From assembly GCF_017308015.1 (NCBI RefSeq), contig NZ_JAFKFW010000002.1, positions 434,001-498,000 on the forward strand: 64,000 nucleotides of DNA. Direction: 5' to 3'. Source of the DNA: Allobosea sp. (lineage in GTDB: Bacteria; Pseudomonadota; Alphaproteobacteria; Rhizobiales; Beijerinckiaceae). Every line of letters starts with the position of its first letter. Position 1 is the stretch's first letter. Position numbers and translations under genes: made by a program. Under the pieces are notes generated by a model that ran no database searches, was not told where the DNA came from, and saw only the letters and a list, made by a program, of their open reading frames with translations. This document shows positions 53,327 to 61,496 of this stretch, piece by piece.

Positions 53327-53351
53327 CCGGGTCGAACCCGGAATGACGGCG
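53327..53351. repeat. REP-like hairpin between PBP and DUF1214 genes
   Basis: CCGGGT-cga-ACCCGG forms a 6-base-pair stem, followed by AATGACGGCG. Together the end matches the 14-base block CCGGAATGACGGCG at 43814-43827. Similar palindromic repeats occur between genes in many Hyphomicrobiales. Confidence 0.55.
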
Positions 53352-53391
53352 CGCTTCCACTGACAATCAGCCGCCAAGGCGGAAGGACAGC

Positions 53392-53967
53392 GTGCGGATT
53401 TTCGACCTCGCCTATATCCTTGCCCTCGGAGCCGGACTTGGCCTCGGCTCCGCGCATTGGGCGGTGGCCGGGCGCCCCGCTATCGGCAAAGTCGAGGTCG
53501 GCGCGTGGACGGCCTGGCCGCGCAGCGGCGGCCGTGAGGTCGATCCCTATATGCGCGCCTATCTCGCCCGCGGCATCCATCTGCCCTTCGGCTCGGGGGA
53601 AGGCCTCGAATTGATCGCCGAACGGGACGACCTGGGACAGACACTGGACGGGCGCTGCCGCTACAGATTGTCCGGCGCAACGCCGACCACGCGAGGCTGG
53701 ACCATCGGCATCACCGATGGCGACGGCCTGCCTTTCCGCCTGCCGCTGGAGCGCGCGAGCTTCACCGATTCGGAGATCGTCCGCCCCGAGGACGGCGGCC
53801 TTGCCATCCTCGCCTCCTCCACGCCGGAGGCCGGCAACTGGCTGCCGCTGCCGGCGAGCGGGCGCTTCCAGATTCGCCTGCGTCTCTACGACACCCCGAT
53901 ATCGAGCCAGACCGGCGAAACCCGCGCCAGCAACCTGCCGCGCATCACGCGCGTCGACTGCCGATGA
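53392..53967 (+). CDS. DUF1214 domain protein
   Basis: A 191-aa protein carrying the DUF1214 domain (YMRAYLARGIHLPFGSGEG, then YRLSGATPTTRGWTIGITD). An N-terminal hydrophobic stretch (ILALGAGLGLGSAHWAVAG) suggests a signal peptide or membrane anchor. DUF1214 proteins are usually fused C-terminally to DUF1254, and here they are separate and coupled: the stop of this gene overlaps the DUF1254 start as ATGA. GTG start. No enzyme role is known. Confidence 0.87.
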   Translation: MRIFDLAYILALGAGLGLGSAHWAVAGRPAIGKVEVGAWTAWPRSGGREVDPYMRAYLARGIHLPFGSGEGLELIAERDDLGQTLDGRCRYRLSGATPTTRGWTIGITDGDGLPFRLPLERASFTDSEIVRPEDGGLAILASSTPEAGNWLPLPASGRFQIRLRLYDTPISSQTGETRASNLPRITRVDCR

Positions 53968-54596
53968 GTGCCGTCAACCACGAGCCACCGGCGGAGCGAA
54001 GCTCGCCCTTCACCGGCTGGCGGCCAAGCCTGCGGGCAGGCTCGGCACGCTTCGTCATGACGACGCTGGCCGGGCTGGTCCTAGCGGCCATTGTGCATAT
54101 CATCACGATCCTGGCGATCCCGGCGCTCTCGCAGCGCGACGCCGCCCATGCCTATCGCGAGCTCGGCACCGAGGGGCATGCCGAACCGATCCCCGCCCCC
54201 GGCAATATCCGCGGGCTGCCGGCTCTGCGTGAGGCCGACCCCAACGTCGTCACCGCCATCTGCAGCTACGATCTCTCAGCCGGCCCGATGCGGATCGTCG
54301 CCCGCACCGGCTCCCTGCCGCTCGGCCTGACGCTGCACCGGCAGGGCGGCGGCGTGCTCTACGCGATCACCGACCGCGCGGCGATCCGCGGCACGCTCGA
54401 ATTCCTGGTGATGACCGAAGCACAACGAGACGAACGCATCGCCGCAGACGAGGAGGGCGAGACCAGCCGCGAGCTCCGCATCGTCTCCGATACCGAACAG
54501 GGGTTGATCGTCGCCCGCGTGCTGCTGCGTCTGCCGTCGGACAGGGCCGATGCGGAGGCGCTCGCGACAGGTGTGGCCTGCGGCCTCGCGAATTGA
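53964..54596 (+). CDS. DUF1254 domain protein
   Basis: A 210-aa protein with one hydrophobic segment (TTLAGLVLAAIVHIITILAIPAL, shown in part, near residues 33-55) and a DUF1254-like domain (DAAHAYRELGTEGH, then LREADPNVVTAICSYDLSAGP and RTGSLPLGLTLHRQG). Its ATG overlaps the preceding gene by four bases. It is convergent with the lipoprotein gene (one base between stop codons). Role unknown, but the two DUF proteins probably act as one unit. Confidence 0.83.
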   Translation: MSAVNHEPPAERSSPFTGWRPSLRAGSARFVMTTLAGLVLAAIVHIITILAIPALSQRDAAHAYRELGTEGHAEPIPAPGNIRGLPALREADPNVVTAICSYDLSAGPMRIVARTGSLPLGLTLHRQGGGVLYAITDRAAIRGTLEFLVMTEAQRDERIAADEEGETSRELRIVSDTEQGLIVARVLLRLPSDRADAEALATGVACGLAN

Positions 54597-54597
54597 A

Positions 54598-55359
54598 CTA
54601 TCCTTTGTAGACGACCGGGCGTTTGCCCTCGCCGAAGGCACCGTTGATCTGCATCTGGCAGAGCGGCTTGGCTTCCATCTCCAGCGCCATGATCGCACGC
54701 TCGGCCTTCACGGCTTCGCGCGACGGCATCTCGACGACGAGATTGGCCAGCGCGTAGCGGTAGCTGCGGATGCGGAAATCGACGCGCTCGCAGACCCAGA
54801 AGACCAATCCTTCGTTCTCGACGACGCGCGCATGAGCCGGAGCCTGCTTGTCGACGGGCACATCGGGAGAGCCCTCGGCGGCCTTCATCCGGACCCGGTC
54901 CATGTTGACGACGCGTCCGGCGTTGGCGCGGAACGGGCCGATCAGCAGGCGGTCGGCATTCGCGTCCTCCGACAGGCGATTGTAGCGCGAGGCCTGCGAG
55001 GCGAAGGAGATCGAGGTCAACCCGCGGAAATAATCGGAGACATCGGTCGACTGGGCCGCGACCGGCAGGATGCGGGTATGGGCGAGATTGGAGACCTCGC
55101 CCTGGAAAACACTGTGGAGGCTTGACGGCGTGACGAAGCGCCAGGCGCGGTCACGCATTCGCTCCTCGTCATCGGTCAGGCGGAAATGCGAAGTCTCCTC
55201 TCCGCGCAAGGTGGCGGACCAGAAACCCGCCTCAGGCGCGACGAGCTGCGACCAGATCGTCGGCCGCGGCCGGCCGAGATCGCCCGTCGTTGCAGTGCAG
55301 GCCGAGACGGCCGCCGCCACCAGCATGGCGAGCAGTAACTTGGACGGCCCTCGTGTCAC
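54598..55359 (-). CDS. Uncharacterised lipoprotein
   Basis: A 253-aa protein whose N-terminus is a lipoprotein signal: positive residues, a hydrophobic core (LLLAMLVAAAVSAC) and a lipobox Cys at position 21. The mature protein has mixed secondary structure with no domain I can name. It carries ADRLLIGPFRANAGRVVNMDR and ends VYKG. It starts with GTG overlapping the stop of the 69-residue gene as GTGA, a sign of coupled translation. The upstream in-frame sequence is not protein-like. Confidence 0.8.
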   Translation of the reverse strand: MTRGPSKLLLAMLVAAAVSACTATTGDLGRPRPTIWSQLVAPEAGFWSATLRGEETSHFRLTDDEERMRDRAWRFVTPSSLHSVFQGEVSNLAHTRILPVAAQSTDVSDYFRGLTSISFASQASRYNRLSEDANADRLLIGPFRANAGRVVNMDRVRMKAAEGSPDVPVDKQAPAHARVVENEGLVFWVCERVDFRIRSYRYALANLVVEMPSREAVKAERAIMALEMEAKPLCQMQINGAFGEGKRPVVYKG

Positions 55360-55565
55360 GCAGGCTGCCTGCGGGCGCTCTTGCGCACAACGATCTTGCG
55401 CTGGCGTGCCCCGGCAGTCGCCTTCCCGGCCGCCGGCCGGGCCTCCGGCGCGCGCTCGTAACGCACGCCCGTGAAGAACAGGATTTCCGCCGTCTGCGGC
55501 GGAAGGGGGCAGGCCGAAGCCTGCTGCAAGCGCCGCTTCAGCGCAAAGGGGATGACGATGGCCAT
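55356..55565 (-). CDS. 69-residue basic protein upstream of the lipoprotein gene
   Basis: A 69-aa protein with a hydrophobic N-terminus (MAIVIPFALKRRLQQ) and a basic C-terminal third (RQRKIVVRKSARRQ). A very strong AAGGAGG lies 7 bases before ATG, which supports translation. It overlaps the lipoprotein gene (GTGA). I recognise no family. It is divergent from the DUF2336 gene across a gap that contains a CtrA box. Confidence 0.68.
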   Translation of the reverse strand: MAIVIPFALKRRLQQASACPLPPQTAEILFFTGVRYERAPEARPAAGKATAGARQRKIVVRKSARRQPA

Positions 55566-55667
55566 GATGCGCCTCCTTATCCAGCGCCAGAGTTGCAACG
55601 CGAGAATCGGCGAGGTGCGGGCAGCACCAGATCGCAAGCCCCGCATGCCCATCAGGCCCGGACATGG

Positions 55668-55682
55668 TTAACGCAGCCTTAA
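55668..55682. promoter_or_regulatory. CtrA box upstream of the DUF2336 gene
   Basis: TTAA-cgcagcc-TTAA is a perfect match to the CtrA consensus TTAA-N7-TTAA. It is 52 bases before the DUF2336 start and about 103 bases before the divergent 69-residue gene. GAATC, a CcrM (GANTC) methylation site, lies at 55604-55608. CtrA is the master regulator of the alphaproteobacterial cell cycle. Confidence 0.7.
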
Positions 55683-55733
55683 CAGTCGGGGATTAATGCT
55701 GTTCCACCGTCGGTTTCCAGCCCGAGCCTGCCA

Positions 55734-56867
55734 ATGCCCGCATCCGTTTCCAAGGAACTCGCCGACCTCGCTCGCCTGGCGCGCGAGGGCGGTCTCGACC
55801 TCAGCCCGATCTCCCTGCGGGTCAAGGCCGACCTGCTGCTCTCGACGCCGCAGCCCGCGTTCGGCGACCTCGCGGCCTTCAGCGAGATGGCCGAGGCATT
55901 GCTGCCGGGCATCGACGAGGCGACGGCCCTCATCCTGGCGCGAAAGCTCGCCGGCTGGCCGCATACGCCGGCACCGGTCCTGACCGGGCTCGCGGCCAAA
56001 GGCGGAAGGATTCTGGCGGAATTGCTGCGCCACGGCATGCCCGTGGCCGCGACCGAGATCGAACGCCTCGTCGAAACCGGCGATGAACCGATGCGGGCGG
56101 CCCTCGCCATCCGGGCGGACCTTACCGCCCAGGCCGTCATCATGCTGCTGTCGGATCAGAAGCCTGATCTCGACCGCGCGCTGATCGCCAATCACAATGC
56201 TCCGATGCCTCGCGCGGCCGTCGACACCCTGATCGCCCGTGCGCGCATCGAACCTTCCTATCGACCCGGATTGCTGGCGCGCCCAGATCTGTCCAATCTC
56301 GAGCTCGCGCCACTCTTCCTGCAGGCCAGTGCCGAGCGACGCCTCGCGATCCTCGAATCATTGATGGCACGCGAAGCGCTGCATCCCAGCGAGCGGCGAA
56401 CGGCCCTGTCCGGGCCGGCCTTCGCCGGCTGGCTCGACCTCGCGGCCGAGGATCGCGACGCCGCCTTCGCCGCCATCGCCAACCATCTCGGCGGCGGCGC
56501 GGCACTCGCCGGTGCCCTCGCCGCCGATAGCTCGCGGGACCTCGCGGCGCTCGCGTTGACCGCTAGCGGCGCCACGGTCGAGGAAGCGACGCGCTTCCTG
56601 ATCCGGCTCGGCGACGATGCGGCCCATTCGGTCGAGCGCATCTTCGCGCTCGTCGCGCTGATGCGCTCGGTCAGGCCCGCCATCGCTTTCCGCCTGACGA
56701 TGCACATCGCCGGCACGACGGCGATGGCGCCTCAGCGCCGGAGTCAGCATCAGCCCGCGATGGATCCGAGCGGCACGCCGTCGCGCGCCGGCCAGGGCCG
56801 GCCGGAGGCGCCGCCGTCCCTGTCGGACGTTTTCGGAAAGATCGGGGCGAAGCGCGAGCGAGGCTGA
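55734..56867 (+). CDS. DUF2336 domain protein
   Basis: A 377-aa, almost entirely helical Ala/Leu-rich protein of the DUF2336 family, which is nearly confined to alphaproteobacteria and has no established function. Repeats of helical hairpins resembling HEAT-like units are seen (LVETGDEPMRAALAIRADLT, then ALIANHNAPMPRAAVDTLIAR). No membrane segment. The C-terminal tail is low complexity (QHQPAMDPSGTPSRAGQG). A perfect CtrA box lies before it. The ATG has no strong ribosome-binding site, so another start nearby cannot be excluded. Confidence 0.85.
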   Translation: MPASVSKELADLARLAREGGLDLSPISLRVKADLLLSTPQPAFGDLAAFSEMAEALLPGIDEATALILARKLAGWPHTPAPVLTGLAAKGGRILAELLRHGMPVAATEIERLVETGDEPMRAALAIRADLTAQAVIMLLSDQKPDLDRALIANHNAPMPRAAVDTLIARARIEPSYRPGLLARPDLSNLELAPLFLQASAERRLAILESLMAREALHPSERRTALSGPAFAGWLDLAAEDRDAAFAAIANHLGGGAALAGALAADSSRDLAALALTASGATVEEATRFLIRLGDDAAHSVERIFALVALMRSVRPAIAFRLTMHIAGTTAMAPQRRSQHQPAMDPSGTPSRAGQGRPEAPPSLSDVFGKIGAKRERG

Positions 56868-56890
56868 ACAGACGCGCTTGACTGGACCGG

Positions 56891-57226
56891 TCAGCTCTCG
56901 ACGATCAGAAGTCGCGGATCACCGGCCCGATTCTCGATCTCGACCAGCCAGAGATCGCCGTCGAATCGCAGCTCCCGCTCGACACGGTCCTCGATCGCAA
57001 GGGGATCGGCATCGATCAGGAGCTGGAAGCGGCGCTCGCCGTCATCCGCGGCCAGCGCCTGCGGCGCCGGGCCATAGAGCGCGGCCGTACCGTCCAGGCG
57101 GTCCAGCTTGACGAAGACCGCGCCCGCCTCGCGAGCGCCGCGGCGGCGCAACACAGCCACAAGGCCGACAAGCCCCGCCTGCCGCAGATAGGCCGAGACC
57201 CAGAAATCGGAGGTCAGGCGCGCCAT
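56891..57226 (-). CDS. DUF1491 family protein
   Basis: A 111-aa protein of DUF1491, a family found in alphaproteobacteria. The N-terminus LTSDFWVSAYLRQAG and the core AGAVFVKLDRLDGTAALYGPAP match family relatives I know. It ends LVEIENRAGDPRLLIVES. No function is assigned. It follows the Pro/Ala-rich membrane protein on the minus strand (15 bases between) and is probably part of the divJ-like operon. It is convergent with the DUF2336 gene (23 bases). Confidence 0.85.
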   Translation of the reverse strand: MARLTSDFWVSAYLRQAGLVGLVAVLRRRGAREAGAVFVKLDRLDGTAALYGPAPQALAADDGERRFQLLIDADPLAIEDRVERELRFDGDLWLVEIENRAGDPRLLIVES

Positions 57227-57241
57227 GCCGGGCGCCGCCGA

Positions 57242-57808
57242 TCAGGTCCGCGGGGCTGCGGTTGAACGACCGGCCGACCTGACGTCCGCCGGCGGGCGCA
57301 GGTCGCCATTGATCAGGTCGGCTATGGGGTCACGCGCAGGAGCCGCGGCAGCGCGAGGCGCGGCCACCGGAGCCGGCGCGGTGGCGCGCGGCGCGGCCTG
57401 AACAGGGGCCGGCGGGCGGGGCTGGGCCTCGCGGGCGGACTGCGTCTGCGAAAGGGCGTTCGGCCGCGCCGGCGGACGAATCTCTTGCGCTGCGGGCGCC
57501 TCGGCGGCCGGAGCGGGTGCCGGCTCGGCCCGGCGCTCGGCCGTGGCCCGCGGCTGCGAGACCGGCGCAGGAGCGGAAAGCATCGGGGCCGGATGGCGCG
57601 CTTTCTGGAACATCAGCGCATTGGCGACGATGGCGAGAGAGACGATACCGAAAGCCAGCAAGACGAGCGCCCTGCCCGGCCGTTTGCCGGCGACGCGGGC
57701 GACCCGGCCGAGCCAGGAGGTCTTCCGGCGGGCCGGCCGGGCGGGGCGGCGCACCGGGGCGGACAGGGAAGCGCCGGAATGGGCGCGGGCGGCCATGGTC
57801 ACGGACAT
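57242..57808 (-). CDS. Pro/Ala-rich single-pass membrane protein
   Basis: A 188-aa protein with a basic N-terminus (about 45 residues), one membrane helix (ALVLLAFGIVSLAIVANALMF) and a low-complexity Pro/Ala-rich C-terminal region. This layout is typical of bitopic proteins with a disordered periplasmic part. No domain recognised. It begins 14 bases after the DivJ-like kinase stop, so they share an operon. Low complexity means the exact frame is supported mainly by spacing and codon pattern. Confidence 0.7.
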   Translation of the reverse strand: MSVTMAARAHSGASLSAPVRRPARPARRKTSWLGRVARVAGKRPGRALVLLAFGIVSLAIVANALMFQKARHPAPMLSAPAPVSQPRATAERRAEPAPAPAAEAPAAQEIRPPARPNALSQTQSAREAQPRPPAPVQAAPRATAPAPVAAPRAAAAPARDPIADLINGDLRPPADVRSAGRSTAAPRT

Positions 57809-57822
57809 CAGTCAGCTCGTCT

Positions 57823-59631
57823 TCAGGCGGTCAGGCGGAGAGGTTCTTTGGTGTCGAGGCCGCGGCGCGGGGCTCGGGCGAAAGTCACGATCTTGGCAGG
57901 CTGTTCGACACTGTCGGCACCGGCGGCCGGCAAGCGGACGGAGACGCGCGTGCCGATGCCCGGCGCGCTCTCGACCGTCAGGCGGCCGCCATGCAGGCCT
58001 ACGAGCCCACGCACGACAGAGAGGCCGAGGCCGGTGCCCTCATGGGGCCGGTCATAGGCACCCTTGGCCTGGAAGAAGGGATCACCCAGCCGCGGCAGGT
58101 CGGCAGCCGCGATGCCGATGCCGGTGTCGGAGACGGAAAGGTCGATCGTATCGCCGTCGCGTACGACGGCAAGCGTCACCCGCCCGCCGGCAGGCGTGAA
58201 CTTGATGGCGTTGGACAGGAGGTTGAGCACGACCTGCTTCAGCGCGCGCCGATCGCCTTCCATAGCCGGGAGGCCCGGGCCGACCACACGCTCCAGCGCG
58301 ATGTCGCCAGTCTCGGCACGCAGGGCCATCAACGCACAGCAATCCTGCGCCACCGCGGCGAGGTCGAGCGGCTCGCGCTCGATGGTCATCGCGCCGCTCT
58401 CGATCTTGGAGATGTCCAGCAGCGTATTCACGACATCGAGCAGGTGATGGCCGGAGGCATGGATGATGCGGGCATATTCGAGGCGCTTCTGCGCATCGAG
58501 CCAGCCATTATCCTCGGCGCTCAGCATCTCGGAAAAGCCGATGATCGCGTTCAGCGGCGTGCGCAACTCGTGGCTCACCGTCGCCAGGAACTGGCCTTTG
58601 ATATCGTTCGCGCGCAGGGCCTCGGCATGACCGCGCTCGCGGATTTCCTCGACAGCCCGGCGCTGGGTCACGTCGCGCATCACGCAGACCACGGCGGCGC
58701 CATCCGCAGCCGCAGCGCCGGCAACGCGGCAGGCCTGCATCTCCAGCCAAAGCGAGACCGGCAGGCGGGCTTCGCCCGTGCCCTCGCGCGGCACGAAGAG
58801 CGTGCGGAAACAGGCAGTGACGCCCTCCTCGCCATGGGCGGCATCGCTCAGCGCCTTCAGGAAGAGCGGCCGGTCAGCGATGTGGACGCGCTCGAACAGA
58901 CCGCGCCCGAGCAATTCGCGCGGGTCGGCGCCGGCCAGCGCGCGCGCCGCGGCGTTGGCGAAAACGACGGCCCCGCTGGCGTCGTGCCAGGTGACGAGAT
59001 CGCCGACATGATCGAGCAGGAGCTGCGAGCGCGCGTCGGCGATCCGCTGCTCGCGCTCCTCGACATGGCGCCGACGCAGCAGGACAGCGGTCACGACCAG
59101 CGCCTGAGCAAGGGCGGACATCGCCAGAAGCGGCACGGCATCGCCGGTCCACGGCCTGGGTTCGGCAAACAAGCCGAGCCACTGCAATCCGATGGCCGCG
59201 AACAGCGCAGCCACCGCAATCCAGCCGGCCCGCAGCATGAAGTCACGCGAACCGAAAAGCGCCGCCTCCACCGGCACCACCGCCAGCCAGAGCAGGAGGG
59301 GCGAGGACATGCCGCCGGTCGCGCCTGCCAGCGCCACGATGAAGAGGGAGAGCGCGGCTGAAGACAGCGCGTGCGCCGCGTCGAGACGACCGGTGCGGGA
59401 GACCAGCGCCACGGAGAAAACCGCGAGCGCGGCGGCGGCGATCATCGCGGCCTCGAAGGCGCCCGGCGCACCGCGCCAGGCCAGATAGGCTGGAGCGAGG
59501 CCGAGCATGCCCCCGCCAACGAGCAGGCGCGACAGAACGAAACGTTCGTGACGCTGCCGTTCCGCCGGGTCCGGCTGCACCGATGCATGCACCAGTGCCG
59601 CCGCCTGTGTCCTCAGTGCTGTGATCGCCAT
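57823..59631 (-). CDS. DivJ/PleC-type sensor histidine kinase
   Basis: A 602-aa membrane histidine kinase. About six membrane helices occupy residues 30-185, a PAS domain 195-325 (LLDHVGDLVTWHDASG), HisKA with phospho-His353 in VSHELRTPLNAIIGFSEML, and HATPase (NLLSNAIKFTPAG, DTGIGIAAADLPRLGDPF, GTGLGLSVVRGLVGLHGG). The overall order matches DivJ/PleC kinases, which phosphorylate DivK and so steer CtrA. It does not contain a receiver domain. A perfect CtrA box lies 66 bases upstream of its start. That fits a feedback loop but remains an inference without a confirmed DivK link. Confidence 0.88.
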   Translation of the reverse strand: MAITALRTQAAALVHASVQPDPAERQRHERFVLSRLLVGGGMLGLAPAYLAWRGAPGAFEAAMIAAAALAVFSVALVSRTGRLDAAHALSSAALSLFIVALAGATGGMSSPLLLWLAVVPVEAALFGSRDFMLRAGWIAVAALFAAIGLQWLGLFAEPRPWTGDAVPLLAMSALAQALVVTAVLLRRRHVEEREQRIADARSQLLLDHVGDLVTWHDASGAVVFANAAARALAGADPRELLGRGLFERVHIADRPLFLKALSDAAHGEEGVTACFRTLFVPREGTGEARLPVSLWLEMQACRVAGAAAADGAAVVCVMRDVTQRRAVEEIRERGHAEALRANDIKGQFLATVSHELRTPLNAIIGFSEMLSAEDNGWLDAQKRLEYARIIHASGHHLLDVVNTLLDISKIESGAMTIEREPLDLAAVAQDCCALMALRAETGDIALERVVGPGLPAMEGDRRALKQVVLNLLSNAIKFTPAGGRVTLAVVRDGDTIDLSVSDTGIGIAAADLPRLGDPFFQAKGAYDRPHEGTGLGLSVVRGLVGLHGGRLTVESAPGIGTRVSVRLPAAGADSVEQPAKIVTFARAPRRGLDTKEPLRLTA

Positions 59632-59956
59632 ACGGAACGCAACGCCTTACTCTCGCGGATATCCCCATCCGCTCGACGCATCTCGCCACGGCGGATTTAA
59701 GCGGGGCTTAAGGCGAAGGAGGACGAAAGGCATCGCCGAATCGAGACGCTGCATTTTCCGACGATTTTTCATGTAGTTATCTAAAATTCGCTCGATTTCC
59801 CGACAGCTCGCGATGTTGGCGGCAAGGTGAACGGAAACTGAAGATCGCCTGCGGCATTCGACTCGCATTTGAGTGTTCCAAATGACGCGATTTTTCGAGA
59901 TCCCGGTCTAGGTTGCTTTCGCGGCGCATCGAAAAGCGCCGACGACGGAGACCGAC
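59632..59956. other. 325-base divergent promoter region of the DivJ-like kinase
   Basis: The gap between the kinase and the small exported protein gene is AT-richer than its surroundings. It contains a perfect CtrA box (59697-59711) and two GANTC sites (59738-59742 and 59860-59864). No gene is supported in it: one short open frame on the minus strand has no ribosome-binding site or family match. Confidence 0.6.
59697..59711. promoter_or_regulatory. CtrA box before the DivJ-like kinase gene
   Basis: TTAA-gcggggc-TTAA exactly matches TTAA-N7-TTAA and is centred about 75 bases from the kinase ATG on the minus strand. In Caulobacter and Rhizobiales CtrA controls several of its own upstream regulators. 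Confidence 0.7.
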
Positions 59957-60226
59957 ATGGCCCATCTGCTGCGCAAGATCGCGATCATCGGCCTGATCGC
60001 GGTGAATTCGCCGGTCCACAGCGGCAAGCCCGCTGATGCCGACCTGCCGCAGGCCGCAAGGCAGGCCACCGAGACAGCCAGGTCCGAGATGCGCAACGTC
60101 GCCGGAAGCCTGACGGCAGCGCGCGAGGCGGCCGAAATCCTGGCGGGAATGGATCCAGTCCTGCGCGAGCGCATCCTGCACGCCGCCGCGTCAGCAGTCG
60201 TCGGAAAACCGAGCACGCCGCGCTGA
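59957..60226 (+). CDS. Small exported helical protein
   Basis: An 89-aa protein that begins with a short hydrophobic segment (KIAIIGLIAVNSPVHSG) and then turns into a charged helix (LPQAARQATETARSEMRNVA). It looks like a small exported or membrane-anchored protein. A DUF5330-like identity is possible because such genes neighbour sufE in relatives, but I cannot confirm it. GGAGA lies 6 bases before ATG. It shares the gap with the DivJ-like kinase and is followed by sufE. Confidence 0.65.
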   Translation: MAHLLRKIAIIGLIAVNSPVHSGKPADADLPQAARQATETARSEMRNVAGSLTAAREAAEILAGMDPVLRERILHAAASAVVGKPSTPR

Positions 60227-60266
60227 ATGCTTGACGCCTCCCCGCAATCGCGGGAAGAGCCCGGGC

Positions 60267-60695
60267 ATGACCACCAACCTCGACGACATCGTCGCGAATT
60301 TCGAACTGCTCGACGAGTGGGACGATCGCTATCGCTACCTCATCGAACTCGGCAAGAGCCTCGAGCCCCTGCCCGAGGCGGATCACATCGACGCCAACAA
60401 GGTGCGGGGCTGCGCGAGCCAAGTCTGGCTCGTATCCCATCGCGAGGAGGGCAGCGGGGCGCAGACCAGGCTTCGTTTCGTCGGCGACAGCGACGCCCAT
60501 ATCGTGCGCGGGCTTGTGGCGCTGGCGTTGGCGATCTTCTCCGGGCGCGAAGCATCCGATATTCTCGCGACCGACGCCTTCGCCATTTATGAGCGCCTCG
60601 GCCTCGCTGCCCATCTCACGCCGCAGCGCTCGAACGGCGTGCGCGCGATGATCGACCGGATCAAGCGTGACGCCCAGGCGGCCGTCGGGGCCTGA
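60267..60695 (+). CDS. sufE: SufE family Fe-S assembly protein
   Basis: SufE (142 aa) accepts sulfur from the cysteine desulfurase SufS and passes it to the SufBCD scaffold. The active Cys is in VRGCASQVWLVSH, and EWDDRYRYLIELGKSLEPLP is the family N-terminal segment. Start: MTTNLDD after GGGAAGAG. A TTG twelve codons upstream in frame is less likely. It is convergent with the DUF6456 gene. Isolated sufE copies outside the suf operon are common in this order. Confidence 0.95.
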   Translation: MTTNLDDIVANFELLDEWDDRYRYLIELGKSLEPLPEADHIDANKVRGCASQVWLVSHREEGSGAQTRLRFVGDSDAHIVRGLVALALAIFSGREASDILATDAFAIYERLGLAAHLTPQRSNGVRAMIDRIKRDAQAAVGA

Positions 60696-60701
60696 ACGCC
60701 G

Positions 60702-61496
60702 TCAGCCGGTCGCCGGGAATTCGCTCGGCCGGGCATCCGATGCCTGCCAGCTCCGCGTCCGGCGCCGCCGAGCAGCGCGATCCAGTCCATAATGGGTCAC
60801 CAGCGCCCCCAGTGCCACCCGCAGCACGACCTTGGCCGAACGCGGCGGCCAGCGACGCTCCTTCTCGACGAGATCGAGTCCCTTGAGAAAGCCACAGATA
60901 TCGATCGCGAGGCCCGAAAGCTCGGGCCCCAGCCGGGCGCAGGCGAGCCTCACGCGCTGGCGTGCGGCGACCGCGGTGTCGGACGAGCCGGCGATATCAC
61001 GCGGGCCGGCTCCCGCCTGTTCAGGGGCGAACGCCGCATCCCAGTTCATCGTCGTGCGCGGCAGCATGCCAGCCAGGGTGATGTCGGCCCGGAAGCGCTC
61101 GCCCGCCGCGAATTCATCACTGCTGATTTGCGGCCTGCCGCCCTTTCCAGCGCGGCGATACAACCAGAGCAGCGGGCTCTCGCGATTGTCCATCGCGGGG
61201 GTTGACGGCGCATCCGCCCCGGATTGTGCCTTCTTGGCCGCGGAAGAACCCGGCGCGGATGGCACGAGCCCGAGCCGAGCCGGTTTCGTGTCTTTCGACC
61301 AGGAGACGAGGCCCTCGGCCTGCAGGGACTGCACCGTTTCCGCCGAGACATAGCCGGCGCCGAGGCTCGTGCCGTTCACGGTACGGAAGAGCGCGATGCG
61401 GCCACAGCCCAGCGGCGAATCCAAGCCGTAGCATCCGGGCCCGGCGAGGTGCTTCAGCAGGCGGCCGGCCTCGTTGCTTGCGATCTCGACGGTCAT
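60702..61496 (-). CDS. DUF6456 domain protein
   Basis: A 264-aa protein that fits DUF6456. The N-terminal half contains VSAETVQSLQAEGLVSWSKD, which looks like a winged-helix DNA-binding fold. The C-terminal half (RQRVRLACARLGPELSGLAI, then GLDLVEKERRWPPRSAKVVL) is helical and also highly conserved in such proteins. Its ATG overlaps the DnaA-like gene stop as ATGA, so the two are co-translated. No biochemical role is known. Context suggests it acts with the DnaA-like protein. Confidence 0.82.
   Translation of the reverse strand: MTVEIASNEAGRLLKHLAGPGCYGLDSPLGCGRIALFRTVNGTSLGAGYVSAETVQSLQAEGLVSWSKDTKPARLGLVPSAPGSSAAKKAQSGADAPSTPAMDNRESPLLWLYRRAGKGGRPQISSDEFAAGERFRADITLAGMLPRTTMNWDAAFAPEQAGAGPRDIAGSSDTAVAARQRVRLACARLGPELSGLAIDICGFLKGLDLVEKERRWPPRSAKVVLRVALGALVTHYGLDRAARRRRTRSWQASDARPSEFPATG

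Noticed and set aside
59647-59868. 73-codon frame on the minus strand before the DivJ-like kinase
   Set aside because: It overlaps the CtrA box and runs into the kinase promoter region. No ribosome-binding site or conservation feature could be seen.
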